Origin: Clostridiales bacterium UBA7011
GTDB taxonomy: Bacteria > Bacillota > Clostridia > Oscillospirales > Butyricicoccaceae
Direction of reading: 5' to 3'
DNA: 19,546 nt
NCBI GenBank assembly: GCA_002449635.1
Contig: DJXF01000106.1
Location: 1-19,546 of the forward strand
This document shows, piece by piece, positions 1-7,468 of the stretch. Made by a program: the position numbers and the translations under genes. Every line of letters begins with the position of its first letter. Within the stretch, counting starts at the first letter, position 1. Under the pieces are notes generated by a model. It saw only the letters and a list, made by a program, of their open reading frames with translations, made no database searches and had not been told where the DNA came from.

Positions 1-395
1 GCCATGACGTCGGAGTGATCGCCGAAGATGTTCAGTGCATGTGTCGCAACGGTACGTGCGGAAACATGGAAAACACAGGGGAGCAGCTCGCCTGCGATTT
101 TGTACATGTTCGGGATCATCAGCAGAAGACCCTGCGATGCAGTGTAGGTGGTGGTGAGAGCACCGGCCGCCAGAGAACCGTGAACGGTGCCGGCAGCGCC
201 TGCCTCGGATTCCATCTCGACAACCTTTACGGTCGTGCCGAAGATGTTCTTTCTGCCGGCAGCTGCCCACTGGTCAACGTTGTCGGCCATCGGGCTGGAC
301 GGCGTGATCGGGTAAATACCGGCTACTTCTGTAAACGCATAGGATACGTGAGCAGCGGCGGTATTGCCGTCCATGGATTTCATTTTTCTTGCCAT
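1..395 (-). CDS. nifJ: Pyruvate:ferredoxin (flavodoxin) oxidoreductase, N-terminal part (runs off left edge)
   Basis: This is the first 131 residues of a large pyruvate:ferredoxin oxidoreductase, the thiamine diphosphate and iron-sulfur enzyme that converts pyruvate and CoA to acetyl-CoA and CO2 and reduces ferredoxin in the cytoplasm of anaerobes. The start reads MARKMKSMDGNTAAAHVSYA, then contains EVAGIYPITPSSPMAD, the family's N-terminal YPITPSS substrate-domain signature, followed by EMESEAGAAGTVHG and TASQGLLLMIPNMYKIAGEL, which match single-chain PFOR proteins. The family is about 1,170-1,200 residues long, so roughly 90 percent lies outside the window. The ATG at 395 is preceded by AGGAGG with a 12-base spacing. 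A promoter is visible at 566-594, giving a leader of about 165 bases. The electron acceptor could be the small ferredoxin at 13845-14015. Identification is firm; the symbol follows common use. Confidence 0.93.
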   Translation of the reverse strand, partial: MARKMKSMDGNTAAAHVSYAFTEVAGIYPITPSSPMADNVDQWAAAGRKNIFGTTVKVVEMESEAGAAGTVHGSLAAGALTTTYTASQGLLLMIPNMYKIAGELLPCVFHVSARTVATHALNIFGDHSDVM

Positions 396-530
396 GATTC
401 TATTGTTCCTCCTATATAATTTTTTGTGTGAAACCGCGATGCGGGGCTGACAGAAAACCGCACGCGGCTGTGTTTGCTTCGGGACAGCGGGACAGATGCC
501 GGCTGTGGCGAAACAAAGGGGGATTAGGAG

Positions 531-552
531 GGGAGTTGCCCCTGCAACTCCC
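531..552 (-). other. Perfect hairpin in the leader of the PFOR mRNA
   Basis: GGGAGTTGC (531-539) and GCAACTCCC (544-552) form a perfect 9-bp stem with a 4-base loop. It lies just after the predicted transcription start of the minus-strand PFOR gene and has no U-run, so it does not look like a terminator. A 5' stem-loop like this could stabilise the mRNA; that role is inferred. Confidence 0.5.
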
Positions 553-565
553 TTCAGCCGTATCC

Positions 566-594
566 ATTTTATCAAAAATTATTTCACCTGTAAA
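566..594 (-). promoter_or_regulatory. Promoter of the pyruvate:ferredoxin oxidoreductase gene
   Basis: On the minus strand a -35 box TTTACA (589-594) and a -10 box TAAAAT (566-571) are separated by exactly 17 bases. It is the best sigma-A-type pair upstream of the gene at 395. It predicts a start near 559 and a long leader that contains the hairpin at 531-552. Confidence 0.6.
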
Positions 595-662
595 CACAAA
601 ACCGAAATTATTTACGCAAAAGACACAAAATTCACGGCGAAAATGTCAAAAAGATCATTCAT

Positions 663-690
663 AGTGCCATAGTGGTAACTTTTTGGCACT
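663..690. promoter_or_regulatory. 7-bp inverted repeat between the divergent PFOR and comM promoters
   Basis: AGTGCCA (663-669) and TGGCACT (684-690) are perfect inverted repeats with 14 bases between them, so the half-sites are 21 bp apart, about two helical turns on one DNA face. A direct repeat ATAGTG (661-666, 669-674) overlaps the left arm. It could be an operator. The right arm is followed by TTTTG, so a weak plus-strand terminator is the alternative. Confidence 0.35.
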
Positions 691-726
691 TTTTGTGAAA
701 AAAATGACGAGCCGGGCGGCCGGTAT

Positions 727-755
727 TTGCCATTGCGGTATCCTTGGTGTAAAAT
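727..755 (+). promoter_or_regulatory. Promoter of comM
   Basis: A -35 box TTGCCA (727-732) and a -10 box TAAAAT (750-755) are separated by 17 bases. This places transcription start near 762 and rules out translation starting upstream at the TTG inside the -35 box, supporting the ATG at 802. Confidence 0.6.
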
Positions 756-801
756 GAAAAGGAAAAATCAGGCCGCGGGCCGCGGGGGGAGACAGAGAAC
801 G

Positions 802-2307
<1,506 letters not shown>

Positions 2308-2331
2308 CAGACGAAAAAACGGACAGACAAA

Positions 2332-2374
2332 GCCCCATGCCGGATACAGCGCCGCGGCATGGGGCAGATTTTTT
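2332..2374 (+). terminator. Rho-independent terminator of comM
   Basis: GCCCCATGCCG (2332-2342) pairs perfectly with CGGCATGGGGC (2355-2365) over 11 bp, followed by AGA and six T (2369-2374). It sits 24 bases after the comM stop codon. Confidence 0.9.
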
Positions 2375-2403
2375 GGGAAAGTTCCCGACAGATTGCGGGA
2401 CTC

Positions 2404-2443
2404 TGTGGAATAATTGTGCATAATTCTGTGGAAATGTGCAAAA
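2404..2443 (-). promoter_or_regulatory. Cluster of four tandem DnaA-box-like 9-mers
   Basis: Read on the minus strand, four 9-mers ending in CACA lie head to tail: TTTTGCACA (2435-2443), ATTTCCACA (2427-2435), TTATGCACA (2415-2423) and TATTCCACA (2404-2412). The first and third match the bacterial DnaA consensus TTWTNCACA at every position; the other two match at 7 of 9. Their left ends are 11, 12 and 8 bases apart. The cluster is in the gap between the convergent comM and sbcD-like genes, flanked by the palindrome TCCCGCGGGA (2453-2462). Known DnaA-box clusters outside the origin titrate DnaA or control initiation; that role here is inferred. Confidence 0.45.
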
Positions 2444-2473
2444 ACCGGCAAATCCCGCGGGAAAAGGACGGCG

Positions 2474-3571
2474 TTATTCGTCCAGATCGCGCCCGTCGAG
2501 CGCGGCAAGCGCGTATTCCAGCGCGAGGGTGAGCTTCGCGCAGCTTTTTTCGTCCTGATTGTTCGCCTCGATGCGCGTGCGGAAATCGCGCGTCACCGTG
2601 CCGCGCAGACCGTCCTCCGCCTGATAGCGGTAGAGATCCTGCATCGCGGACGATTCGTCGATCACCTGCGCGTGGAAAAACGAATGGCGCAGCGAGCGCG
2701 ACAGGGCGGCGAGATTCGGCTCATACATCCGCGTGCCCGTCAGGCGGACGGTGAAGCAGGTACGCGTCGGATTCGCGGGCAGCAGCGGCAGCATCGCCTC
2801 GGCGAGCATTTTGTCGTTGTACAGGCCGGCCATCGGGAGCGAGAGCTCGGCAAATTCGACGGCCTCCGACGGGCGCAGGGTGAGCGAGACATCGCCTTTT
2901 TCGATGCTGCCGGTAAGGAAGCCCTTGACGCCGAGCTCGTCGGACGAGGTGGCGGAGAAGCAGCCCGGGCAGCTGAGCGCGGTCTGTCCGATGCGGAACA
3001 CGCCGCTGAAGCGGTGGTTGTGGCCGAGGGCGATGTAGTCGAAGCGGCTGCCGATGACGGCGCTTTCGGAAATCGAATTGTAGCCGCCGGTGCCGCCCAG
3101 CTCGCCGTGCATCAGGCAGATGTTGATTTTGGACGGGTCGAGCGGCGCCTCCAGCGAAATGACCGCCTTGTTGTCCTGAAAGGCGGCGCCCCAGATGACC
3201 GTCTGTCCGTCGCCGAGCGCGGCCGGCGTCAGCACGCGGTCGGTGAACACATGCAGATTGCCGGGCAGCGGCTGCGTGGCATACGGGCTGCCGGCGTGAT
3301 AATAGTCGTGGTTGCCCGGAGAGAGGAAAATCGGACACGGGCACTTGGCGAGCACCGCAAAGACCGCAGAGGAAATCTGCGGGCGGACCTCCGGCGTGTC
3401 GAACAGGTCGCCGGCAATGAGAACCGCGTCCGCCGCGGACGATGCGGCATAGGAAATCAGCTCCTGCAGCGCGGAGAGCTGCAGGCTGACCGCCTCCGCT
3501 GCGCGGTCGGACGGGAGAAAATCAAATTTTGCGCCGATATGAAAATCAGCGGCATGAATGATATTGGGCAT
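2474..3571 (-). CDS. SbcD/YhaO-like metallophosphoesterase (DNA repair exonuclease subunit)
   Basis: A 365-residue calcineurin-like metallophosphoesterase of the SbcD/Mre11/YhaO group, which in partnership with an SbcC/Rad50-type ATPase cuts DNA ends and hairpins. The two-metal site is complete: D9 and H11 (AADFHIG), D55 (GDLFD), N87-H88-D89 (GNHDYYH), H155 (LMHGE) and H184/H186 (GHNH). The C-terminal third is a beta-rich capping domain. The ATG at 3571 follows GGAGGAGG with a 9-base gap and gives the expected MPNIIHAADFHIG start; a longer upstream frame adds only MFRRRFVP. It has its own promoter at 3626-3653. No SbcC/YhaN-type ATPase gene is adjacent on either side, which is unusual, so the partner must be elsewhere or absent. 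Protein family is secure; whether it is true SbcD or YhaO is not. Confidence 0.85.
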   Translation of the reverse strand: MPNIIHAADFHIGAKFDFLPSDRAAEAVSLQLSALQELISYAASSAADAVLIAGDLFDTPEVRPQISSAVFAVLAKCPCPIFLSPGNHDYYHAGSPYATQPLPGNLHVFTDRVLTPAALGDGQTVIWGAAFQDNKAVISLEAPLDPSKINICLMHGELGGTGGYNSISESAVIGSRFDYIALGHNHRFSGVFRIGQTALSCPGCFSATSSDELGVKGFLTGSIEKGDVSLTLRPSEAVEFAELSLPMAGLYNDKMLAEAMLPLLPANPTRTCFTVRLTGTRMYEPNLAALSRSLRHSFFHAQVIDESSAMQDLYRYQAEDGLRGTVTRDFRTRIEANNQDEKSCAKLTLALEYALAALDGRDLDE

Positions 3572-3625
3572 CGGAACGAACCTCCTCCGAAACAATCAGA
3601 TCCAAGGTGTCTGCGTTTTTCCTCT

Positions 3626-3653
3626 ATTATAGCAGGTTTGCCGCATCTTGCAA
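3626..3653 (-). promoter_or_regulatory. Promoter of the sbcD-like gene
   Basis: On the minus strand TTGCAA (3648-3653) is followed after 16 bases by a perfect -10 box TATAAT (3626-3631). It lies about 55 bases upstream of the ATG at 3571 and just downstream of the terminator hairpin at 3681-3712, so the sbcD-like gene is transcribed independently of what lies upstream. Confidence 0.75.
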
Positions 3654-3677
3654 AGCGGCGGACGGCAAGTTCGGACG

Positions 3678-3811
3678 GACAAAAACAAAACGACCGCCCT
3701 TGCAGGCGGCCGCTTCGTTCGCATACGTTTCACAAAATAAAAAGGGGGGTAAGAGAAATTCAAAGATACCGGCATATCTTCTAGGAAGGAGGACTGTCTT
3801 CCTCGTTCCAT
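3678..3811 (-). ncRNA. Candidate small regulatory RNA with three hairpins and C-rich segments
   Basis: The gap between dnaI and the sbcD-like gene folds, on the minus strand, like a compact small RNA. A -10 box TATACT (3818-3823) predicts a 5' end near 3811; no good -35 box is seen. Hairpin 1 (3784-3809) pairs GGAACGAGGA with UCCUCCUUCC, nine pairs with one C-C mismatch. Hairpin 2 (3763-3780) is AAGAUA/UAUCUU. A single-stranded stretch containing UUACCCCCCUUUUU (C-run at 3744-3749) follows, then a terminator hairpin (3691-3712) with a U-rich tail. UCCUCCUUCC and the C-run both resemble anti-Shine-Dalgarno sequence, as in RsaE/RoxS-type sRNAs of Firmicutes. The frame starting at ATG 3811 has no ribosome site. 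It could instead be the 3' UTR of dnaI. Confidence 0.4.
3681..3712 (-). terminator. Rho-independent terminator of the sRNA candidate and/or the dnaD-dnaI operon
   Basis: On the minus strand CGGCCGCC (3705-3712) pairs with GGCGGTCG (3691-3698) around a 6-base loop, eight pairs including one G-U, followed by TTTTGTTTTT (3681-3690). It is the only convincing leftward terminator between dnaI and the sbcD-like gene. Confidence 0.8.
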
Positions 3812-3843
3812 GGTCATAGTATAGCGCATCTGTCCGCGCAAGT

Positions 3844-3852
3844 TGTGAACAA
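3844..3852 (-). promoter_or_regulatory. Single DnaA-box-like 9-mer downstream of dnaI
   Basis: Minus-strand TTGTTCACA matches the DnaA consensus TTWTNCACA at 8 of 9 positions. It lies where a -35 region for the sRNA candidate would be expected. A single 9-mer is weak evidence. Confidence 0.2.
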
Positions 3853-3934
3853 ATCGTAAAACGACTGTTACAATTTTATGTTATTTTTGAAAAGAAGCGG
3901 GAAAAAGCGCGTGTCCGGATGCGGAAAACCGAGA

Positions 3935-4933
3935 TTACAGCCGCTGCTTTTTGCGCAGGCGGCGGATGTCGTCGCCGATGAAGCGCAGCTGCGTGAACTC
4001 GCCGAGAATGCGCGAGGCGATGGCGGGGGAATAGCGCGATTCCAGCTCCACAGGCAGCAGATTCGTGCTCAGAATGGTCGGCAGGCGGCGCATCAGGCGA
4101 TAGCTGATGAGATGATACAGGCAGGCGGTGTGAAACGCGCCGGGCATTTCCGTGCCGAGATCGTCCACAATCAGCAGGTCTGCGCTGCGGAACCGCTCGA
4201 GCGCCTGCTCGGCCTCCGCCGCCGTCTCTCCGCTGCGGAACCGCGCGGCATTGCAGCGGTCGAAAATCGAGATGGCGGTGTCATAGGTGACCGAAAAGCC
4301 GCGCTCCGTGACGCGGCGCGCAATGCACGACGAGAGAAAGGTCTTGCCCAGACCGGCGGAGCCGTACAGCAGCAGATTTTCGTAGGAAGAGCCGAACTGC
4401 TCGGCAAACTGCACACATTTTCTGAAATTCAGGCGCGCCAGCTCGCGCGGAGAGGCGTCAAACCGGCTGTCCGGCTTCTGGCCGTAGTAGTCCAGACGGA
4501 AGGTCTGAAAGGTTTCCTGCTCCACCGGCAGCAGGGAGGAGAGCGCTTTTCGCTGTTCCTCTGCCGCCTGACGGCGCACACATTCGCACAGCGCGCCGCC
4601 GACATAGCCGGTATCGCGGCAGCGCGGGCAGTCGCAGGCAACCGCGAGATAGTCCGCGGGATACCCGTTTTGCAGCAGCAGACGGCGTTTTTCCTCCTGC
4701 AGGGCGAGATTCCGGTCGCGCAGGGCGGCAATCGAGCGGTCGGTGTTTTCCGACTCGAAGGCAATGCGCATCGCCTTTGCCGTGGTGGCGCGCAGCTCGC
4801 GGTCGATTTCGCCGAGCCGCGGAATGTCCTGTGTGAGCCGGTAGCGGCGCTCCTCCGCCTCCGCCTCGTGCCGTTCGCGCTGCTGCTCGAGCCGGCGCAG
4901 AATCGCGGCGGTCAGTGCCTTGTCATACGCCAT
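3935..4933 (-). CDS. dnaI: DnaI/DnaC-type ATP-binding helicase loader
   Basis: A 332-residue AAA+ protein of the DnaC/DnaI family, which loads the replicative helicase onto single-stranded DNA. The first 90 residues are helical and charged, then comes a likely zinc-binding region with C100, C102, C105, C116 and C118 (CDCPRC...CEC), as in DnaI N-terminal domains. The ATPase core carries Walker A GSAGLGKT (191-198), Walker B LLIVDDLG (253-260), sensor-1 STN (289-291) and SRI with a candidate arginine finger at 308. The ATG at 4933 has AAAGGAGG nine bases upstream. It overlaps the end of dnaD by 11 bases, implying translational coupling in a dnaD-dnaI operon. The pairing of DnaD and DnaI matches the Gram-positive replication restart and helicase-loading pathway. 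DnaB, the other Firmicutes loader, is not in the window. Confidence 0.88.
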   Translation of the reverse strand: MAYDKALTAAILRRLEQQRERHEAEAEERRYRLTQDIPRLGEIDRELRATTAKAMRIAFESENTDRSIAALRDRNLALQEEKRRLLLQNGYPADYLAVACDCPRCRDTGYVGGALCECVRRQAAEEQRKALSSLLPVEQETFQTFRLDYYGQKPDSRFDASPRELARLNFRKCVQFAEQFGSSYENLLLYGSAGLGKTFLSSCIARRVTERGFSVTYDTAISIFDRCNAARFRSGETAAEAEQALERFRSADLLIVDDLGTEMPGAFHTACLYHLISYRLMRRLPTILSTNLLPVELESRYSPAIASRILGEFTQLRFIGDDIRRLRKKQRL

Positions 4934-5882
4934 GCGTCCCTTCCTCCTTTCGCCTCATCGCGTTGAATTCCTCCAGCCATTCGCGCTCCCAGTCGGACAG
5001 GCCGCCGCTTTGGGGAGCGGGCGCTGCCGATGCGGGCTGCTGCTTCGGCTTGTGCAGGGCGGGCTCGGCAGCGGTGATTTCGGCCGCCGTGTGCACGCCC
5101 TTTTGATGCCAGTTGTCCAAAATGCCGCGCAGATACTTCCAGCTGAATTTTCCGATGCGCGCGTACATGCGCTCTTTGCCGAGGCGGACGGCCTCCGCGT
5201 CAAAGCCCTGCCGGATGAAGCCGGACAGCGTGCGGTATTCCTCCGGCGCGGGGTCGCGGCCCGCCATATCCAGCGCGCGCAGCATGTCGTCCAGAAGCGG
5301 CTTTTCCGCCGCGCGGCGCGCCAGAAATTCGGCGGACGCCTCCGCGGTAAAAATCCCCATATCCGCCCAGAGCGCGGTCTGCTCCTCGATGTCGCGGCGC
5401 GTGACGACGCCCTTTTCGCGGGACAGGTAGGTGAGCAGGTCAATCAGCACATCGGCGGGCAGGCCGAGGTGTTCGTAGGCGTTCATCAGCGTGCGCAGCT
5501 GGCTCTCCGTCAGCGTGCGGCCGAGCACCATCTCGGCGGTCTGACAGACGGAGGCGAAGCGGTGGTCGCCCTCGCGCCGTGCGCGCATCTCCGCCGCCGT
5601 ATAGCGCGGCGGACGGGAGGAGGAAGGTTTCTTTTGCTGCAGCTCGGACGGCGTTGTCACGAGGTGCAGACCGGTCAGCGTGTGAACCGCGCGGTCAAAG
5701 CGTTCGCGCGTCATGCCCAGCTCGCGCAGCGCGGTGCGCTCGTCAAAGGCCTGTCCCTGCCGCACGAGATAGAGATACAGCAGCGCGCTGTCCCCGTCAC
5801 AGCAGGCGATCAGGCTGTCGACGACCTGCGCGCGCAGCACGCAGAACTCGCCGCCGGTCGGAATCAGTGAGGTGAGTGACAT
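4923..5882 (-). CDS. dnaD: DnaD-family replication initiation/restart protein
   Basis: A 319-residue DnaD/DnaB_2 family protein. In Firmicutes these remodel DNA and recruit the helicase and its loader at the origin and at stalled forks. Residues about 15-80 look like a winged-helix DDBH1 domain (DSALLYLYLVRQG...LRELGMTRERFDRAVHTL). Two DDBH2-like helical units follow: about 122-175 (LTESQLRTLMNAYEHLGLP) and about 210-262, the latter ending in the hallmark YLRGILDNW. The C-terminal 50 residues are low-complexity, rich in Ala, Pro and Gln, ending in a WEREWLEEFNAMRRK tail. The ATG at 5882 has GGAGG five bases upstream. It is first in a two-gene operon with dnaI, driven by the promoter at 5993-6021. 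The duplicated DDBH2 unit is common among clostridial and phage versions. Confidence 0.87.
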   Translation of the reverse strand: MSLTSLIPTGGEFCVLRAQVVDSLIACCDGDSALLYLYLVRQGQAFDERTALRELGMTRERFDRAVHTLTGLHLVTTPSELQQKKPSSSRPPRYTAAEMRARREGDHRFASVCQTAEMVLGRTLTESQLRTLMNAYEHLGLPADVLIDLLTYLSREKGVVTRRDIEEQTALWADMGIFTAEASAEFLARRAAEKPLLDDMLRALDMAGRDPAPEEYRTLSGFIRQGFDAEAVRLGKERMYARIGKFSWKYLRGILDNWHQKGVHTAAEITAAEPALHKPKQQPASAAPAPQSGGLSDWEREWLEEFNAMRRKEEGTHGV

Positions 5883-5992
5883 AGTTGCCTCCGGAAAAAC
5901 AGAACGATCCGTGTGAAACGGAGCGTAACGGTTGTGTTTGTGTCGAAGCCGCTCAAATTCATCCGGCGCGTGGGCCGAATGGCGGTTCTTTT

Positions 5993-6021
5993 ATTATATC
6001 GTGACAAAAGTCATAGTGCAA
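5993..6021 (-). promoter_or_regulatory. Promoter of the dnaD-dnaI operon
   Basis: On the minus strand TTGCAC (6016-6021) and a perfect TATAAT (5993-5998) are 17 bases apart. It predicts a start near 5986 and a leader of about 100 bases. It is back-to-back with the glmU promoter in the 280-base region between dnaD and glmU, in which I see no gene. Confidence 0.75.
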
Positions 6022-6081
6022 GGGGAGAGAACAGGCTGAAATTTTTGTATATTTCATGATGTTTTTTTTCGAAAAAGATAG

Positions 6082-6087
6082 TATAAT
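6082..6087 (+). promoter_or_regulatory. Probable -10 box of the glmU-prs operon
   Basis: TATAAT at 6082-6087 lies about 75 bases upstream of the glmU ATG in a very AT-rich stretch. No good -35 hexamer lies 16-18 bases upstream; instead there is a T-tract and the palindrome TTTTTCGAAAAA, so the promoter may need an activator or UP-element-like contacts. Confidence 0.5.
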
Positions 6088-6162
6088 AATGTTACGTATT
6101 TTACACGGGTTCGGCGCACACGGAAAAATCAGCCGGATCCGGTGCCAGAAAGGATATCTTCA

Positions 6163-7383
6163 ATGTCTTGTTTTCAGTTGAATACGATTTTGCTCGGCGG
6201 CAGAAAGGGCGAGGACGGGATCTATCCCGCGCACCGGGAAATTCTGTTTTCCCCTGCCGGCCGACTGGTGGCAGACGCATTGCCGGAGCAGTGCAGCCTG
6301 CTTTACGCACGGCAGCAGAGTGAGCCGGAGCTGGAGGGCATTCCGTCTGTCGTATGTCCGGACGATGCGGACTTCTCGGAGATGGTTCTGACCGCAATCG
6401 AGGGCATGCAGGGCGACGTCATGCTCATCTCGGTGCCGATGCCGGATGTCACCGCGGAGGAGTACCGGATGGCCATGGATCAGCACAGGGAAGAGCGCAC
6501 CGATGTCACAACCCTGACCTGCGGCGCGCTCGACGACATATGGCACATTGCGGTGTATAAGGTTGACACGCTGCGCGAGATTCTGGCGGCAAAGCCGGAC
6601 ACGCTGACGCAGTCGATCAAAATCGCGGCGGATATCAGCGCAAAGACGAGCGCCTGCCGCACCCATTCGCACATCGATGTGTACAACGCCTGTGACGCCT
6701 ACCGCGCACAGCGCGTCCTGCAGCACCGCATCAACAGCGCGCTCATGATGCGCGGCGTGACCATTCTCGACCCGGAGTACACCTATCTTTCCCCGTACTG
6801 TGAAATCGGCAGCGGCACGACAATTCTGCCGGGCACGATGATTCGTCCGGGCAGCAGGGTCGGCAGCGGCTGCACCATCGGTCCGAACACCATTCTCGAC
6901 CGCGCGCAGGTCGGCGACCGCACAACCGTCAATTCCTCCCAGATCTATGAGAGCAGCGTGGGCGCGGACGCGACGGTGGGACCGTTTGCCTACATCCGCC
7001 CGGGCTGCAGCGTGGGCGACGACACGCGCATCGGTGACTTTGTCGAGCTGAAAAAGGCCGAAATCGGCAACGGAACTAAGGTATCGCACCTCACATACAT
7101 CGGCGATGCCTCGGTCGGCGAGCGCGTCAACTTCGGCTGCGGTACGGTTGTCGTCAACTATGACGGCTATGTCAAGAGCAGGACAATTATCGGGGATGAC
7201 TGCTTTATCGGCTGCAACACCAATCTGGTGGCGCCGGTTGAACTGGGGGACCGCGTGCTGACCGCGGCGGGCACAACCGTCACACGGGACGTACCTGACG
7301 GCGCAATGGCTGTCGCGCGTGCACGGCAGGAGAACAAGGACGGCTGGAATGACCGCCGCCGCCGGATGCACGGACAGAAATAA
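6163..7383 (+). CDS. glmU: GlmU homolog: intact acetyltransferase domain, degenerate uridylyltransferase domain
   Basis: A 406-residue GlmU-like protein. Normal GlmU (about 455 residues) acetylates glucosamine-1-phosphate and then uridylylates it to UDP-GlcNAc, the precursor of peptidoglycan. The C-terminal left-handed beta-helix (about 205-375) is complete, and residues aligning with the E. coli acetyltransferase site are present: R279, K297 or K298, H309, Y312, N323, N332-Y333 and K338 (VNYDGYVK). The linker INSALMMRGVTILDPEYTYL is typical. In contrast the first 190 residues lack the pyrophosphorylase signature: where LAAGKGTRM...PK should be, the sequence reads LLGGRKGEDG, and the GD.PL and EINTG motifs are replaced by SVPMP and DIWHI. 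Position directly before prs is the standard Firmicutes arrangement, so this is the positional ortholog. The start at 6163 follows AAAGGA. Uridylyltransferase activity is doubtful. Confidence 0.85.
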   Translation: MSCFQLNTILLGGRKGEDGIYPAHREILFSPAGRLVADALPEQCSLLYARQQSEPELEGIPSVVCPDDADFSEMVLTAIEGMQGDVMLISVPMPDVTAEEYRMAMDQHREERTDVTTLTCGALDDIWHIAVYKVDTLREILAAKPDTLTQSIKIAADISAKTSACRTHSHIDVYNACDAYRAQRVLQHRINSALMMRGVTILDPEYTYLSPYCEIGSGTTILPGTMIRPGSRVGSGCTIGPNTILDRAQVGDRTTVNSSQIYESSVGADATVGPFAYIRPGCSVGDDTRIGDFVELKKAEIGNGTKVSHLTYIGDASVGERVNFGCGTVVVNYDGYVKSRTIIGDDCFIGCNTNLVAPVELGDRVLTAAGTTVTRDVPDGAMAVARARQENKDGWNDRRRRMHGQK

Positions 7384-7468
7384 TCAAACAGCTTTGATTG
7401 CAACATAAAACGGCAGCGCGGAACGCATGGCATTCGGCGCAATGAAAAAGGCAGGAGGACCTACCCAC

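Noticed and set aside
694..702. DnaA-box match TTTTTCACA (minus strand) between PFOR and comM
   Set aside because: It matches the degenerate consensus but is a single copy in an A/T run, so chance is a sufficient explanation.
3596..3811. Small protein on the minus strand starting at ATG 3811 in the dnaI-sbcD gap
   Set aside because: No ribosome binding site before any ATG, and the frame runs through the intrinsic terminator and the sbcD promoter. An RNA reading fits better.
7383..7398. ATCAAA/TTTGAT hairpin between glmU and prs as a terminator
   Set aside because: Six-bp AT-rich stem without a following U-run; glmU and prs are more likely co-transcribed.
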